DNA of 64,000 nucleotides from Methylobacterium sp. UNC378MF. Its GTDB lineage: Bacteria > Pseudomonadota > Alphaproteobacteria > Rhizobiales > Beijerinckiaceae. The stretch is from positions 1-64,000 of the forward strand of contig NZ_FMWU01000011.1 of the NCBI RefSeq assembly GCF_900103195.1. Reading direction: 5' to 3'. The notes beneath the pieces were generated by a model that was given only the letters and a program-made list of their open reading frames with translations, was not told where the DNA came from and did not search any database. The translations under genes were made by a program, and so were the position numbers. This document shows, piece by piece, positions 37,288 to 48,207 of the stretch (position 1 is its first letter; every line of letters begins with the position of its first letter).

Positions 37288-38748
37288 ATGTCGTCGAGCG
37301 TGGAAGAAGGTGTCCCGGCCCTGCAGGACCGTCCGATCGGCATCTCCGCCACGGGGACGCGCCGCGAGACCGATTCGATGGGCGGCATCGACGTGCCGGC
37401 GGACCGCTACTGGGGCGCGCAGACCGAGCGCTCGCTCCAGCATTTCTCGATCGGCACCGATCGCATGCCCAAGCGCGTCTATCACGCCTACGGCTACGTC
37501 AAGAAGGCCGCGGCTCTGGTCAACGCCGCGGCCGGGCGCCTGGAGGCGTGGCGGGCGCAGGCCATCGTCCAGGCCGCCGACGAGGCGATCGCCGGCAGGC
37601 TCGACGATCACTTCCCGCTCTACGTCTGGCAGACCGGCTCCGGCACCCAGTCCAACATGAACGTCAACGAGGTGCTGTCGAACCGCGCGATCCAGCTTCT
37701 GGGCGGCGAACTCGGCTCGAAGAGCCCGGTCCACCCGAACGACCACGTCAACATGGGCCAGTCCTCAAACGACACCTTCCCGACCGCGATGCACATCGCT
37801 ACGGTGCTGGAACTCGACGAGGTCCTTCTTCCGCAGGCACACAGGCTCGCCGACGCCATCGACGCCAAGGCCCAGGACTGGATGGACGTGGTCAAGACCG
37901 GGCGGACCCACCTGCAGGACGCGACGCCGCTGACGGTCGGCCAGGAATGGTCGGGCTACGGGCAGCAGATGCGCGACGCGCTGGCCCTGGTCGAGGCGTC
38001 CCGCGGCGGGCTCTACAGGCTGGCGGCCGGCGGCACCGCGGTCGGCACCGGGCTGAACGCCCCGGAGGGCTTCAGCGCCGAGATCGCCGGCAAGATCGCC
38101 GCGCTGACCGGCAAGCCCTTCGTCACCGCGCCCAACAAGTTCGCCGCGCAAGGCTCGCTGGACGCCATGGTCGCCGCGATGGCGGCGGTGCGCGGGCTCG
38201 CGGTGGCGCTGATGAAGATCGCCAACGACATGCGCTGGCTCGCCTCGGGGCCGCGCTGCGGCCTCGGCGAACTGCTCCTGCCCGCCAACGAGCCGGGCTC
38301 CTCGATCATGCCCGGCAAGGTCAACCCGACCCAGTGCGAGGCCCTGGTGATGGTCTGCATCCAGGTGATCGGCGAAGACAATGCGGTCGCCTTCGCGGGC
38401 TCGCAGGGCAATTTCGAGCTGAACGCGATGCGCCCGATCATCATCAACAACACGCTCCACGCGATCCGCGTGCTGGGCGATGCCTGCGAGAAGTTCCGGA
38501 CCTTCTCGGTCGCCGGTACGGAACTCAACCGCAGGCGCATCGACGAGACCGTGAACCAGTCGCTGATGCTGGTCACGGCCCTGTCACCGGTGATCGGCTA
38601 CGACCTCGCCTCCAAGATCGCCCACCGTGCCAACGACGAAGGCACGACGCTGCGCGAGGCCGCCCTGGCCGAGGGCGTCCCGGCCGAGCGCTTCGATGCC
38701 GTCTGCGATCCCAAGACCATGATCGGCCACGGGCTGGCCGGGGCCTGA
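37288..38748 (+). CDS. fumC: Class II fumarate hydratase
   Basis: A 486-residue iron-independent fumarase converting fumarate to L-malate in the TCA cycle. Motifs include [19 protein letters not shown] at the start of the fold, [46 protein letters not shown] and the superfamily signature [11 protein letters not shown] with the catalytic Ser. A ~30-residue N-terminal extension precedes the usual start and may be an artefact; the ATG at 37378 is an alternative. It heads a codirectional series with poxB, a cupin and mqo, each gap 45 bases or less. Confidence 0.95.
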   Translation: MSSSVEEGVPALQDRPIGISATGTRRETDSMGGIDVPADRYWGAQTERSLQHFSIGTDRMPKRVYHAYGYVKKAAALVNAAAGRLEAWRAQAIVQAADEAIAGRLDDHFPLYVWQTGSGTQSNMNVNEVLSNRAIQLLGGELGSKSPVHPNDHVNMGQSSNDTFPTAMHIATVLELDEVLLPQAHRLADAIDAKAQDWMDVVKTGRTHLQDATPLTVGQEWSGYGQQMRDALALVEASRGGLYRLAAGGTAVGTGLNAPEGFSAEIAGKIAALTGKPFVTAPNKFAAQGSLDAMVAAMAAVRGLAVALMKIANDMRWLASGPRCGLGELLLPANEPGSSIMPGKVNPTQCEALVMVCIQVIGEDNAVAFAGSQGNFELNAMRPIIINNTLHAIRVLGDACEKFRTFSVAGTELNRRRIDETVNQSLMLVTALSPVIGYDLASKIAHRANDEGTTLREAALAEGVPAERFDAVCDPKTMIGHGLAGA

Positions 38749-38793
38749 CCCGGTGACCCCGTCATCCCGAGCCCCTCACTCGAGCGAGACACC

Positions 38794-40521
38794 ATGAGCA
38801 CGAAGGTCGCCGATCTGTTCGTCCGGGCGCTGGCGCAGGCCGGCGTGAAGCGCATCTACGGCGTGGTCGGCGACAGCCTCAACGGCCTGACCGAGGCCCT
38901 GCGCCAGGACGGCTCGATTGCCTGGATCCACACCCGCCACGAGGAGAGCGCCGCCTTCGCGGCCGGCGCCGAGGCCCACCTGACCGGCGACCTCGCGGTC
39001 TGCGCCGGCTCCTGCGGGCCCGGCAACCTGCACCTGATCAACGGCCTGTTCGACGCGCACCGCTCCCGCGTGCCGGTGCTGGCCATCGCGGCCCAGATCC
39101 CCTCGGCCGAGATCGGCCGGGGCTACTTCCAGGAGACGCACCCGCAGAACCTGTTCCAGGAATGCAGCCACTATTGCGAGCTGGTCTCCTCGCCGGCCCA
39201 GTTGCCCGGCGTGATCGAGACCGCGATCCGCGTCGCGATCGCCGAGCGCGGGGTGGCGGTGGTGGTGATCCCCGGCGATGTCGGCCTCATGGCCATGCCG
39301 GGCGGGGCGCCCGACCTCTCCGCCGCCCTGGTGCCGCCCCCGCCGGTGGTGCGCCCGCGCGACGCCGACCTCGACGCCCTCGCCGGGATGCTCAACGGGG
39401 CCGAACGCGTGACCCTGTTCTGCGGCCGCGGCTGCGCCGGGGCGCACGCGGAGCTGCTGCAGCTCGCCGAGGCGCTGAAGGCCCCGGTGGTCCACGCGCT
39501 GGGCGGCAAGGAGCACGTGGAGTGGGACAATCCCTACGACGTCGGCATGACCGGCCTGATCGGCTTCTCGTCGGGCTACCGGGCGATGCTCGACTGCGAC
39601 ACCCTGCTGCTGCTCGGCACCGGCTTCCCCTACCGCCAGTTCTACCCGGAGGACGCCAAGATCGCGCAGGTCGACCTGCGGGCCGGGAGCCTCGGGCGCC
39701 ATTGCCGGATCGATCTCGGCCTGATCGGCGATGTCGGCGCCACGATCACGGCGCTGCTGCCGAAGCTGCAGGCGAAGACCGACCGGGCGCATCTCGACGA
39801 CAGCCTCGCCCATTACCGCAAGGCCCGCGCCGGGCTCGACGCCCTGGCGGTGGGCAAGGCCGGCGGCAAGATCCACCCGCAATACGTCGCCCGCGCCCTG
39901 AGCGAGGCGGCCTCCGAGGACGCGGTCTTCACCTTCGACGTCGGCACGCCGACGATCTGGGCGGCCCGCTACCTCGCCATGAACGGCAAGCGCCGGCTGA
40001 TCGGCTCGCTGAACCACGGCTCCATGGCCAACGCCCTGCCGCAGGCGATCGGCGCGCAGGCGGCCTATCCCGGACGGCAGATCATCTCGTTCTCCGGGGA
40101 CGGCGGCTTCGCCATGCTGATGGGCGACCTGCTGACCCTCAACCAGCACAGGCTGCCGGTGAAGGTCGTGGTGCTGAACAACGGCACCCTGGGCTTCGTC
40201 GAGATGGAGATGAAGGCCGCGGGCTTCCTCGAGACCGGCGTCGAACTGGTGAACCCGGACTTCGCCGCCATGGCCCGGGGGGCCGGCATCTTCGCCCGCC
40301 GCGTCGAGGATCCGGCCGAATTGCCCGACGCGATGCGCGCGCTGCTGGACCATGACGGCCCGGCCCTCCTCGACGTCGTCTCGGCCCGCCAGGAACTGTC
40401 GATGCCGCCGAAGATCGGCCTCGAGCAGGCGACGGGCTTCGGGATGTGGCTCGCACGGGCGGTGATCGACGGGCGCGGCACCGAGATCATCGACCTCGCC
40501 AAGACCAATCTCTGGCGCTGA
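38794..40521 (+). CDS. poxB: Pyruvate:quinone oxidoreductase (pyruvate oxidase), PoxB type
   Basis: A 575-residue thiamine-diphosphate flavoprotein. The N-terminal PYR domain has the catalytic Glu in [13 protein letters not shown]; the middle domain binds FAD; the C-terminal PP domain has the ThDP motif [16 protein letters not shown] through VVVLNN. The last ~25 residues could include the membrane-binding tail typical of PoxB. It oxidises pyruvate to acetate and CO2 with electrons going to quinone. The gap from fumC is 45 bases and to the cupin 30, so cotranscription is likely. Confidence 0.92.
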   Translation: MSTKVADLFVRALAQAGVKRIYGVVGDSLNGLTEALRQDGSIAWIHTRHEESAAFAAGAEAHLTGDLAVCAGSCGPGNLHLINGLFDAHRSRVPVLAIAAQIPSAEIGRGYFQETHPQNLFQECSHYCELVSSPAQLPGVIETAIRVAIAERGVAVVVIPGDVGLMAMPGGAPDLSAALVPPPPVVRPRDADLDALAGMLNGAERVTLFCGRGCAGAHAELLQLAEALKAPVVHALGGKEHVEWDNPYDVGMTGLIGFSSGYRAMLDCDTLLLLGTGFPYRQFYPEDAKIAQVDLRAGSLGRHCRIDLGLIGDVGATITALLPKLQAKTDRAHLDDSLAHYRKARAGLDALAVGKAGGKIHPQYVARALSEAASEDAVFTFDVGTPTIWAARYLAMNGKRRLIGSLNHGSMANALPQAIGAQAAYPGRQIISFSGDGGFAMLMGDLLTLNQHRLPVKVVVLNNGTLGFVEMEMKAAGFLETGVELVNPDFAAMARGAGIFARRVEDPAELPDAMRALLDHDGPALLDVVSARQELSMPPKIGLEQATGFGMWLARAVIDGRGTEIIDLAKTNLWR

Positions 40522-40551
40522 GGCGCCATTCCGAAGCCGGAGTTCAGCCCG

Positions 40552-40947
40552 ATGATCCGCTGCGTTCGCATCTGGACCGGTGACGACGACAATTCCTACT
40601 TCGAGGAAGGCGTCATCGCCCTGCCCCACGGCGAGCGCGGCGACATCCTCAGCGGCACGACCGACGTGGTCTCGATCTCCTTCCGGGAGACGCAGGCCGG
40701 CGGGACCTACGCGTGGCACCCGGCCCCGACCCGGCAGTTCGTCATCACCCTGCGCGGCACCCTCGACTTCCAGACGAAGGCCGGCGCGCATTTCACGATC
40801 CGCCCCGGCGACATCCTCATCGCCGAGGATACGGCCGGCTCCGGCCATTCCTGGCGCCTCGTCGACGACGAACCCTGGTGCCGGGCCTACGTGATCCTCG
40901 CCCCCGGCGCCGAGGCCCGGCTGCCCTTCGTCCCGAACGCCCGGTGA
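40552..40947 (+). CDS. Small cupin protein
   Basis: A 131-residue cupin. The barrel shows AWHPAPTRQFVITLRGTLDFQ and RPGDILIAEDTAGSGHSWR; the first metal His pair is reduced to one His, so metal binding is doubtful. It lies between poxB and mqo with ~30-base gaps and is probably cotranscribed with them. A role in that pathway is not evident from sequence. Confidence 0.8.
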   Translation: MIRCVRIWTGDDDNSYFEEGVIALPHGERGDILSGTTDVVSISFRETQAGGTYAWHPAPTRQFVITLRGTLDFQTKAGAHFTIRPGDILIAEDTAGSGHSWRLVDDEPWCRAYVILAPGAEARLPFVPNAR

Positions 40948-40979
40948 GATCCTCCGAACCCGCTGCCAGGAGCCCCGCG

Positions 40980-42488
40980 ATGGCCGGCCGAAGCGACGAC
41001 AATCCCGACGTGGTGCTGATCGGCGCCGGCATCATGAGCGCGACCTTCGGCACGCTCCTGAAGGAGCTGGAGCCCTCGCTGACACTCGCGATGTTCGAGA
41101 CCCTGCACGATTGCGCGCAGGAGAGTTCGGAAGGCTGGAACAATGCCGGCACCGGCCACGCGGCCAATTGCGAGCTGAACTACACGCCCCAGCGCCCCGA
41201 CGGCAGCGTCGACATCGCCAAGGCGCTGGAGGTCAACACCGAGTTCGACATCTCGCGCCAGCTCTGGGCGCATCTGGTGCGGAAGGGCGCGATCCCCGAT
41301 CCCCGCGCCTTCCTCCATCCCTGCCCGCATATGAGCTTCGTCTGGGGGGCAGAGAACGTCGCGTTCCTCAAGGCCCGCTACGCCGCGATGGCGGCGCACC
41401 ATTGCTATCACGGCATGGAATACAGCGAGGATCCGCAGGTCATCGCCGGCTGGGCGCCGCTGATCATGGAGGGCCGCGCGCCCGGCGAGGCGATCGCCGC
41501 CACCCGGATCGTCACCGGGACGGATGTCGATTACGGCGCCCTCACGCACCTCCTCGTCAAGCAGCTCGCGGCGCAGCCGGGCTTTTCCGTGCACTACAAC
41601 CGCAAGGTCGTCGCCCTCGACCGGGTCGATGACGGCCGCTGGGCCGTGACCGTCGAGGACACCTACGACGGCACGCGCCAGACCGTGACGGCGAAGTTCG
41701 TGTTCATCGGCGCGGGCGGCGGCTCGCTGCCGCTGCTGCAGGCCTCGAAGATCCCGGAGGGGCGCGGCTATGGCGGCTTCCCGGTCTCGGGCATCTGGCT
41801 GCGCTGCGACGTCGACGCGGTCAGCGCGCGCCACCACGCCAAGGTCTACGGCAAGGCGGCCTCCGGCTCGCCGCCGATGTCGGTGCCCCACCTCGACACC
41901 CGCATCATCGGCGGCAAGCGCTCGCTGCTGTTCGGGCCCTATGCGGGCTTCTCGTCGCGGTTCCTCAAGCACGGGTCGCTCACCGACCTGTTCACCGCGC
42001 TGACCCCGCACAACATCGTGCCGCTGCTCGACGTCGCCAAGGACAACGTCGCGCTGACCGAGTACCTCGTCGGTCAGGTGCTTCAGAGTTCCGACCACCA
42101 GTTCGCGACCCTGAAGCAGTTCTTTCCGAAGGCCCTGAAGCAGGACTGGACGTCGGCGGTGGCCGGCCAGCGGGTGCAGACGATCAAGCCGACCGGCAAG
42201 GCGAACCCGCTGGAGGAAGGCTACCTGGAATTCGGCACCGAGCTGGTGGCCGCGGCCGACAAGTCGATCTGCGCGCTGCTCGGCGCTTCGCCGGGGGCCT
42301 CGACGGCGGCGTTCATCGCGGTCGAAGTGCTCGAGACGTGCTTTGCCGACCGGCTGACGCCGGATGGCTGGCTGCCGCGCCTCAAGGCCGTGATCCCGAC
42401 CTACGGCATCGACCTCAAGGAGGATGCCGAGGCCTGCCGGCGCAGCCGGGCCGAAACGGCGCCGATCCTCAAGATCGACAACGTCTGA
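40980..42488 (+). CDS. mqo: Malate:quinone oxidoreductase
   Basis: A 502-residue FAD-dependent peripheral membrane enzyme that oxidises malate to oxaloacetate and reduces ubiquinone. The FAD motif VVLIGAGIMSATFGTLLKEL starts near residue 10; family sequences SSEGWNNAGTGHAANCELNYTP, GYGGFPVSGIWLRC and the C-terminal FGASPGAS-like stretch (LLGASPGASTAAF) are present. AGGAG precedes the ATG at 40980. As the last gene of fumC-poxB-cupin-mqo it completes fumarate to malate to oxaloacetate with direct delivery of electrons to the quinone pool. Confidence 0.95.
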   Translation: MAGRSDDNPDVVLIGAGIMSATFGTLLKELEPSLTLAMFETLHDCAQESSEGWNNAGTGHAANCELNYTPQRPDGSVDIAKALEVNTEFDISRQLWAHLVRKGAIPDPRAFLHPCPHMSFVWGAENVAFLKARYAAMAAHHCYHGMEYSEDPQVIAGWAPLIMEGRAPGEAIAATRIVTGTDVDYGALTHLLVKQLAAQPGFSVHYNRKVVALDRVDDGRWAVTVEDTYDGTRQTVTAKFVFIGAGGGSLPLLQASKIPEGRGYGGFPVSGIWLRCDVDAVSARHHAKVYGKAASGSPPMSVPHLDTRIIGGKRSLLFGPYAGFSSRFLKHGSLTDLFTALTPHNIVPLLDVAKDNVALTEYLVGQVLQSSDHQFATLKQFFPKALKQDWTSAVAGQRVQTIKPTGKANPLEEGYLEFGTELVAAADKSICALLGASPGASTAAFIAVEVLETCFADRLTPDGWLPRLKAVIPTYGIDLKEDAEACRRSRAETAPILKIDNV

Positions 42489-42534
42489 CAGGCTCAGGGC
42501 GCGCGGAGAAGAGGGCCGGTCCACCGACGGCCGG

Positions 42535-42887
42535 ATGGATCACGCCGCCGACGATGCCGCCGAGGACCCGGCAGCCCCGACATCGTCCCGATCCGCGACG
42601 CGCGCCCCGCTCCGGATCGGAGTGCCGCGTTCGAGCTCAAGGCCCAGTTCGCCCTGCCCCGCAGCGTGATCCCGGAGCCCGTCGTCCGGCACCGCGTGGC
42701 CGGCCAACCCGGCGGGAACCCCGACACAGCGCGCCGGCCCAAGGACGGCTTCCACGGCGGCGTCTTCCGGTCCGTACCGCGCGGTTCCCTGCGCGGGCTG
42801 GCCCCGGCTGAGGGCCGACGATCCGGCACGCCGCGGTGGCAGCGGCGCGACGCGGGCACGGAAACGGGCGCAAGCCGGACGTGGTGA
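42535..42887 (+). pseudogene. Possible frameshifted small gene between mqo and ureE
   Basis: The 466-base gap between mqo and ureE is not random. From an ATG at 42535 the frame has strong G/C third positions for about 14 codons (MDHAADDAAEDPAAP). At the CCCC run 42575-42578 the codon bias jumps to another frame, reading DIVPIRDARPAPDRS and then AFELKAQFALPRSVIPEPVV, again with strong G/C third positions, and staying open to 42887. One extra C in the run would fuse the two into a ~117-residue protein. It may be a decayed gene or a sequencing error. No family is recognised and the ribosome site is poor. Confidence 0.35.
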
Positions 42888-42954
42888 GCGCCGACGGAAT
42901 CGCTCTTGCTAGGCGCTCCGGGGACCGGGCCAGCACAGGCGGAACACGAGCGAC

Positions 42955-43419
42955 ATGCGGGTCATTCATCGCATCCTGGGCAGCCGGCGGGATTCCGGGC
43001 TGGCCGATCGCCTGCACCACCTCGCGCATCATGGCGCGGTCGACGTGCTGGTCGTGTCCAGCACCGACGTCGCCCGGCGCCGGATCCGCGCGACGACCCT
43101 GGCCGGCGAGGAGATCGCCCTGGCCCTGCCGCGGGACGAGCCGCTCTTCGACGGGGCCGTGCTGGCGCTGGACGAGCGTCACGCCCTCGTCGCCCGGGTC
43201 GGGACCGAGCGCTGGCTCCGCCTCGTCCCAGGGAGCCAGGCCGCCGCCCTCGAACTCGGCTACCATGCCGGCAATCTCCACTGGCGCGTGCGCTTCGCCG
43301 ATGGGGCGATCCTGGTGGCCCTGGACGGGCCGGCCGACGACTACCTCGTCCGCCTCGGCGCGCTCGTCACCGACGGGCAGGTGACGCACACGGTCCTCGA
43401 CGAGGCGGAGCCGTGCTGA
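42955..43419 (+). CDS. ureE: Urease accessory protein UreE (nickel metallochaperone)
   Basis: A 154-residue dimeric metallochaperone that delivers nickel to the urease assembly complex. The N-terminal domain has the DRLHHLAHHGAVDVLV region, and the metal-site His is H109 in YHAGNLHW, equivalent to the conserved GNxH. The His-rich C-terminal tail of some UreE proteins is missing; the protein ends shortly after the metal-binding domain. The GTG start of ureF lies inside its 3' end, so ureE and ureF are coupled. It is the first gene of ureEF-AB-C-G-D. Confidence 0.88.
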   Translation: MRVIHRILGSRRDSGLADRLHHLAHHGAVDVLVVSSTDVARRRIRATTLAGEEIALALPRDEPLFDGAVLALDERHALVARVGTERWLRLVPGSQAAALELGYHAGNLHWRVRFADGAILVALDGPADDYLVRLGALVTDGQVTHTVLDEAEPC

Positions 43420-44096
43420 GCCGGCTCCTGTCCCTCCAGCAGGCCGACGCGGCCTTCCCGAGCGGGAGCTTCGCCTTCTCCAACGGGATCGAGGGGCTCG
43501 TCGCGGGCGATCCGGCCTTCGACACGGCCAGCCTGATCCGGACGCTGACGGGCCTCGTCCGCTTTCGCTGGGCGGAGAGCGACCGCGTCGCCCTGATCCT
43601 GGCCCACCGCGCAGCTCCCGATCCGGCGCGGCTGGGCCGCATCGACGCCGCCGTCGAGGCGGCCGCCCTGGTCGAGGCGATGCGGGTCGGCAGCCGGCGC
43701 AACGGCGCCTCCCTGCTGACCACGCATGTGCGGCTCGCGACCCCCGGAGCCGACGAGCTCCGCGCCGCCATCCGGTCCGGTCCCATGCTGGGGCACCTCG
43801 CGACCGTGCAGGGGGCCCTGTGGCGCGCCCTCGGGCTGTCGGAGCCGGAAGCGGCGGCCGTCGCCGGCTATCAGCTCGTCTCCGGCACCGTCTCGGCCAC
43901 CGTCCGGCTCGGCCAGGTGGGCGCCATCCAGGGGCAGCAGGCGCTCCAGGCGGTGCTGCCGCTCGTCGCGGAGATCGCCGAGCGGCCGGTCCCGGAGGAG
44001 CCGGACGACGCCATCGTCCTCACGGGCTTCACGCCGCTGATCGAGATCGCCGCCATGCGGCACGCCCGCGCCGATCTGCGCCTGTTCGCCAATTAG
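43413..44096 (+). CDS. ureF: Urease accessory protein UreF
   Basis: A 227-residue all-helical accessory protein. Conserved motifs are [21 protein letters not shown] at the N-terminus, [11 protein letters not shown] in the middle and [19 protein letters not shown] in the C-terminal half. UreF forms a complex with UreD and UreG on apo-urease and controls GTPase-driven nickel insertion. The GTG at 43413 overlaps ureE by 7 bases. The next gene starts 10 bases after its stop. Confidence 0.92.
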   Translation: MLSRLLSLQQADAAFPSGSFAFSNGIEGLVAGDPAFDTASLIRTLTGLVRFRWAESDRVALILAHRAAPDPARLGRIDAAVEAAALVEAMRVGSRRNGASLLTTHVRLATPGADELRAAIRSGPMLGHLATVQGALWRALGLSEPEAAAVAGYQLVSGTVSATVRLGQVGAIQGQQALQAVLPLVAEIAERPVPEEPDDAIVLTGFTPLIEIAAMRHARADLRLFAN

Positions 44097-44106
44097 GGAG
44101 CGCGCG

Positions 44107-44802
44107 ATGCTGCTCACGCCCACCGAACTGGAACGTCTCACGATCTTCACCGCGGCCGAGCTCGCCCGCAAGCGCCGGGCCCGCGGCCTCAAGCTCAACT
44201 ACCCGGAGGCGGTGGCGCTGATCACCGACGAGATCCTGGAGGGCGCCCGCGACGGGCGCAGCGTCGCCGACCTGATCGGCTGGGGCTCCACGATCCTGTC
44301 GACCGAGGACGTGATGCCGGGAATCGCTGCCATGCTGCCGATCCTGCAGGTCGAGGGCGTCTTCCCGGACGGAACCAAGCTCGTCACCGTCCACGAGCCG
44401 ATCCGCGCCCGCGAGGGCGCCCCTGCCGATATCCTCGAACCCGGCGCGATCCTGCCGGCCGACGGCACGATCGAACTCGCCGCGGGCCGCCCGCGGGTGG
44501 CCCTCGACGTCGTCAACACGGGCGACCGTCCGGTTCAGATCGGCTCGCACTACCACTTCTTCGAGGTGAACCGGGCGCTCGACTTCGACCGGGCGGCGGC
44601 CCTGGGGTACCGGCTCGACATTCCGGCCGGCACGGCGATCCGCTTCGAGCCGGGCCAGCGCAAGACCGTGACGCTGGTCGGCTTCGGCGGCGCCCGGGAG
44701 CTGACCGGGCTCAACGACCTGACGCGGGGAACGCTGCCCGACGACGCGGCGCGGGCGGCGGCCCTCGCCCGCGCCAAGGCCCGCGGCTTCAAGGGCGCCT
44801 GA
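44107..44802 (+). CDS. ureAB: Fused urease gamma-beta subunit (UreAB)
   Basis: A 231-residue fusion of the two small urease subunits. Residues 1-100 are the gamma part ([55 protein letters not shown]); from about 105 onward the beta part follows ([51 protein letters not shown]). Separate genes are the commoner arrangement; gamma-beta fusions occur in Helicobacter and in some alphaproteobacteria. It assembles with UreC into the urease trimer. The spacing to ureC is 10 bases. Confidence 0.95.
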   Translation: MLLTPTELERLTIFTAAELARKRRARGLKLNYPEAVALITDEILEGARDGRSVADLIGWGSTILSTEDVMPGIAAMLPILQVEGVFPDGTKLVTVHEPIRAREGAPADILEPGAILPADGTIELAAGRPRVALDVVNTGDRPVQIGSHYHFFEVNRALDFDRAAALGYRLDIPAGTAIRFEPGQRKTVTLVGFGGARELTGLNDLTRGTLPDDAARAAALARAKARGFKGA

Positions 44803-44812
44803 GGAGAGTGCC

Positions 44813-46525
44813 ATGGTGACGATCCCGCGCCGCGACTATGCCGCCCTCTACGGGCCAACCACAGGTGACGGGGTGCGGCTGGCCGATACCTCCCTGGTGG
44901 CGGTGGTCGAGCACGACCACGCCGTCTACGGCGACGAGTGCCTGCATGGCGGCGGCAAGACCCTGCGCGACGGGATCGGGATGGCGCCCGGCGTGACCGC
45001 CGCCCAGGGGGCGCTCGACTTCCTCCTCTGCAACGTCGTGGTGATCGACCCCGTCCTCGGCATCCAGAAGGGCGATCTCGGCATCAAGGACGGGCGGATC
45101 GTGGCGCTCGGCAAGGCGGGCAACCCGGCGATCATGGACGGCGTCGATCCGCGTCTGATCGTGTCGGCCGGGACCACCGTGCGGGACTGCGAGGGCCTGA
45201 TCGCGACGCCGGGGGCGATCGACGTGCACGTGCACTTCGATTCCGCCGGCCTGCCGGACCACGCGATCGCCTCCGGCGTCACGACCCTGCTCGGCGGCTC
45301 GCTCGGGCCGATCACGGTGGGCATCGATTCCGGCGGGCCGTTCAACACCGGCCGGATGCTCCAGGCCGCCGAGGCCTGGCCGGTCAATTTCGGCTTCCTC
45401 GGGCGCGGCAACACCCACCGGCCGGCCGCCCTGAAGGAGCAGCTGGAGACCGGCGTCCTCGGCCTCAAGATCCACGAGGATTGGGGCGCGATGCCGGCCG
45501 CGATCGACGCCTGCCTGGGCTTCGCCGACGCCTACGACTTCCAGGTCCAGCTCCACACCGACACGCTGAACGAGTCGGGCTTCGTGGAGGACACGCTGGC
45601 GGCGATCGGCGGCCGCACCATCCACATGTACCACACGGAGGGGGCCGGGGGCGGCCACGCGCCGGACATCATCCGGGTCGCCGGCCTGCCGCACTGCCTG
45701 CCGTCGTCGACGAACCCGACCAACCCCTACACGGTCAACACCTTCGACGAGCACCTCGACATGACGATGGTGTGCCACCACCTCAACCCGGCTCTGCCGG
45801 AGGACGTGGCCTTCGCGGAGAGCCGCATCCGCGCCCAGACCATCGCGGCCGAGGACGTGCTGCACGATATCGGGGCGATCGCGATGCTCGGCTCCGACAG
45901 CCAGGGCATGGGCCGGATCCACGAGGTCATCTGCCGGACGTGGCAGCTCGCCTCGAAGATGAAGGACCAGCGCGGCCCGCTCCCCGAGGAGAAGCCGGGC
46001 TTCGGCGACAATGCCCGGATCAAGCGCTACATCGCCAAGTACACGATCAACGCGGCCCGCACCTTCGGCATCCAGGACCATATCGGCTCGCTGGAGCCCG
46101 GCAAGATGGCCGACATCGTCGTCTGGCGGCCGGCCTTCTTCGGGATCAAGCCGGAGCTCGTGATCAAGGGCGGCTTCATCGCCTGGGGCGCGATGGGCGA
46201 TTCCGCCGCCTCGCTCATGACCTGCGAGCCGATGCTGATGCGCCCGCAATGGGGCGCCTTCGGGCGCGCCAAGCAGGCGCTCTCGGCCTGCTTCGTCCAT
46301 CCCCTGGCGATCGAGGCCGGTCTCGGCGGCCAGCTCGGCCTGCGCAAGGCGCTCCTGCCCGCCCGCGGGACCCGCACGCTGACGAAGGCCGACATGCTCT
46401 GGAACGACGCCTGCCCGGAGATCCGCGTCGACCCGCAGACCTTCGACGTCTTCGTCGACGGCGTGCTCGCCACCTGCGAGCCGGCCCGGACCCTGCCGCT
46501 CGCCCAGCGCTATATGCTGCGCTGA
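44813..46525 (+). CDS. ureC: Urease alpha (catalytic) subunit
   Basis: A 570-residue nickel enzyme that hydrolyses urea to ammonia and carbamate. All key residues are visible: H139 and H141 (DVHVHFDS), the carbamylated Lys K219 in LKIHEDWG, H248 and H274 for nickel, the flap C321 with catalytic H322 (VCHHLNP), and D362 in [18 protein letters not shown] lies before the ATG at 44813. Length is standard. The preceding UreAB fusion and following ureG and ureD give a complete urease. Confidence 0.97.
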   Translation: MVTIPRRDYAALYGPTTGDGVRLADTSLVAVVEHDHAVYGDECLHGGGKTLRDGIGMAPGVTAAQGALDFLLCNVVVIDPVLGIQKGDLGIKDGRIVALGKAGNPAIMDGVDPRLIVSAGTTVRDCEGLIATPGAIDVHVHFDSAGLPDHAIASGVTTLLGGSLGPITVGIDSGGPFNTGRMLQAAEAWPVNFGFLGRGNTHRPAALKEQLETGVLGLKIHEDWGAMPAAIDACLGFADAYDFQVQLHTDTLNESGFVEDTLAAIGGRTIHMYHTEGAGGGHAPDIIRVAGLPHCLPSSTNPTNPYTVNTFDEHLDMTMVCHHLNPALPEDVAFAESRIRAQTIAAEDVLHDIGAIAMLGSDSQGMGRIHEVICRTWQLASKMKDQRGPLPEEKPGFGDNARIKRYIAKYTINAARTFGIQDHIGSLEPGKMADIVVWRPAFFGIKPELVIKGGFIAWGAMGDSAASLMTCEPMLMRPQWGAFGRAKQALSACFVHPLAIEAGLGGQLGLRKALLPARGTRTLTKADMLWNDACPEIRVDPQTFDVFVDGVLATCEPARTLPLAQRYMLR

Positions 46526-46567
46526 GCGCGCCCGAACCCCGACACCCCTCTCACGGCCCAGCTCCCC

Positions 46568-47194
46568 ATGACCGACGTGACTCCCGCGAACGCCGCCCGG
46601 ATCGGGATCGGCGGCCCGGTCGGATCCGGCAAGACCGCGCTGATCGAGCGGCTGATCCCCGTGCTGCAGGCGCGCGGCGTCGATCTCGCCGTGATCACGA
46701 ACGATCTCGTCACCAAGGAGGATGCCGAGCGGCTGCGCCGCTCCGGTCTGATCGATCCGAGCCGCGTCGAGGCGGTGGAGGCCGGCGCCTGTCCGCACAC
46801 GGTGATCCGGGAGGACCCGACCCTCAACATCGCCGCGGGCGATGCGCTGGAGGACCGCTTCCCGGGCCTGCAACTGCTCATCTTCGAATCCGGCGGCGAC
46901 AACCTCGCCTCGACCTTCTCCCTCGACCTCGTCGATTGGTGGATCTTCGTGATCGACGTGGCCGGCGGCGACGACATCCCGCGCAAGCGCGGCCCGGGCG
47001 TGCTGCGCTGCGACCTCCTCGTGGTCAACAAGGTCGACCTCGCGCCGCATGTCGGCGTCGACCTCGACGGGATGCTGGCGGAGGCCGGGAGAGTCCGGGG
47101 CGGCAAGCCGGTCATCGCCACGAATGCGCGCGCGGGCCACGGCATCGACCGGGTGGCGGATGCCATCGGCCGCGCCGTGCTGTTCGCGCCCTAG
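46568..47194 (+). CDS. ureG: Urease accessory GTPase UreG
   Basis: A 208-residue SIMIBI-class GTPase that powers nickel insertion. P-loop [11 protein letters not shown] (15-25), the [13 protein letters not shown] segment, the nickel-binding [10 protein letters not shown], and the guanine-specificity NKVDL are present. Length is standard. It starts 42 bases after ureC and is followed by ureD after 2 bases. Confidence 0.95.
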   Translation: MTDVTPANAARIGIGGPVGSGKTALIERLIPVLQARGVDLAVITNDLVTKEDAERLRRSGLIDPSRVEAVEAGACPHTVIREDPTLNIAAGDALEDRFPGLQLLIFESGGDNLASTFSLDLVDWWIFVIDVAGGDDIPRKRGPGVLRCDLLVVNKVDLAPHVGVDLDGMLAEAGRVRGGKPVIATNARAGHGIDRVADAIGRAVLFAP

Positions 47195-47196
47195 CC

Positions 47197-48033
47197 GTGC
47201 CGGACGACAACCGGACCGGCCGACGCGCCACGGCGCGGCTCCGCTTCGTGCGCGGTGGCGGCACCAGCGTGCTGGCCGATCAGCACGTGCCCTACCCGTT
47301 CCACATCACGAAGCCGTTCCGCCTATATCCGCAGCGGCCGGACCTGATCACGCTGTACCTTCAGTCCGCCTCCGGCGGCCTCTATCGCGGCGACCGTCTC
47401 GGGCTCGACATCGCGATGGGTGCGGGCTCTGCGGCGCATGTCACCACCCAGGCCGCCACGGTGGTCCACCGCAGCGCCGATCAGCCGGCCTGCCAGGACA
47501 CGCGGATCCGCGTTGGCGCGGACGCCTTCCTGCACTGCGTGCCCGATCCGCTGATCCTGTTCCCCGACGCGGCCCTGTCCGCCTCGACCCGCATCACGCT
47601 GGAGCCCGGCGCCCGGGCCGTCGTGTCCGAGAGCATCGCCTGCCACGACCCCGAGGGGCGCGGCAGGCCCTTCGATCAGGTCGCGCTGTCGCTCGGCGTC
47701 GAGACAGCGGAGGGGACCGTGCTGGTCCGCGAGCGGGCCCGCATCACCGGAGCCGAGTTCCAGGATCCGGCCTCGCCCCTCGGCCCATGGCGGGCCTACG
47801 GCGCGCTCGTCATCCTCGGGCCGGCCTCCTGCCTGCCGGACCCCGCGGACATCCAGGCCGCGGCCGACCGCACCGGCTGCCGGGCCGGCCTCAGCCCGCT
47901 GCCGAACGCGGCCGGGCTCGGCCTCCGGCTCCTCGCCCGCGACGGCGGCACGCTGGCGGCGGGGCTGGAGGCGGCCGCCGGCCACGCCTTCGAGGCCCTG
48001 ACCGGCCTCGAACCCGCGCGGCGCCGCAAGTAG
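47197..48033 (+). CDS. ureD: Urease accessory protein UreD
   Basis: A 278-residue scaffold protein that binds apo-urease and provides the nickel tunnel together with UreF and UreG. Family features are [27 protein letters not shown], the [13 protein letters not shown] segment and [10 protein letters not shown]. The GTG at 47197, 2 bases after ureG, is the only start consistent with the family N-terminus. The open frame extends far upstream over ureC and ureG in another reading frame and is not coding there. It is the last urease gene; a urea-binding protein gene follows. Confidence 0.92.
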   Translation: MPDDNRTGRRATARLRFVRGGGTSVLADQHVPYPFHITKPFRLYPQRPDLITLYLQSASGGLYRGDRLGLDIAMGAGSAAHVTTQAATVVHRSADQPACQDTRIRVGADAFLHCVPDPLILFPDAALSASTRITLEPGARAVVSESIACHDPEGRGRPFDQVALSLGVETAEGTVLVRERARITGAEFQDPASPLGPWRAYGALVILGPASCLPDPADIQAAADRTGCRAGLSPLPNAAGLGLRLLARDGGTLAAGLEAAAGHAFEALTGLEPARRRK

Positions 48034-48207
48034 CGGATTCAAGGCCGGAACACGCCGCCGATATAAGCAGGCTGCCGATGTTTTAATCTTGAGAAAGATA
48101 GTTTCTTTGGAAGAAATAGACGTGCGGAGACGATCCCGTGCGTGACGGCTGATCCGGTGCGGATGGGGCGGCTCACCCGTTCGGATAACCTGAAGGATTA
48201 GCCCGCC

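Noticed and set aside
44938..47196. Extension of the ureD frame back across ureC and ureG
   Set aside because: Same frame as ureD but antisense-like composition; ureC and ureG in the other frame are unambiguous.
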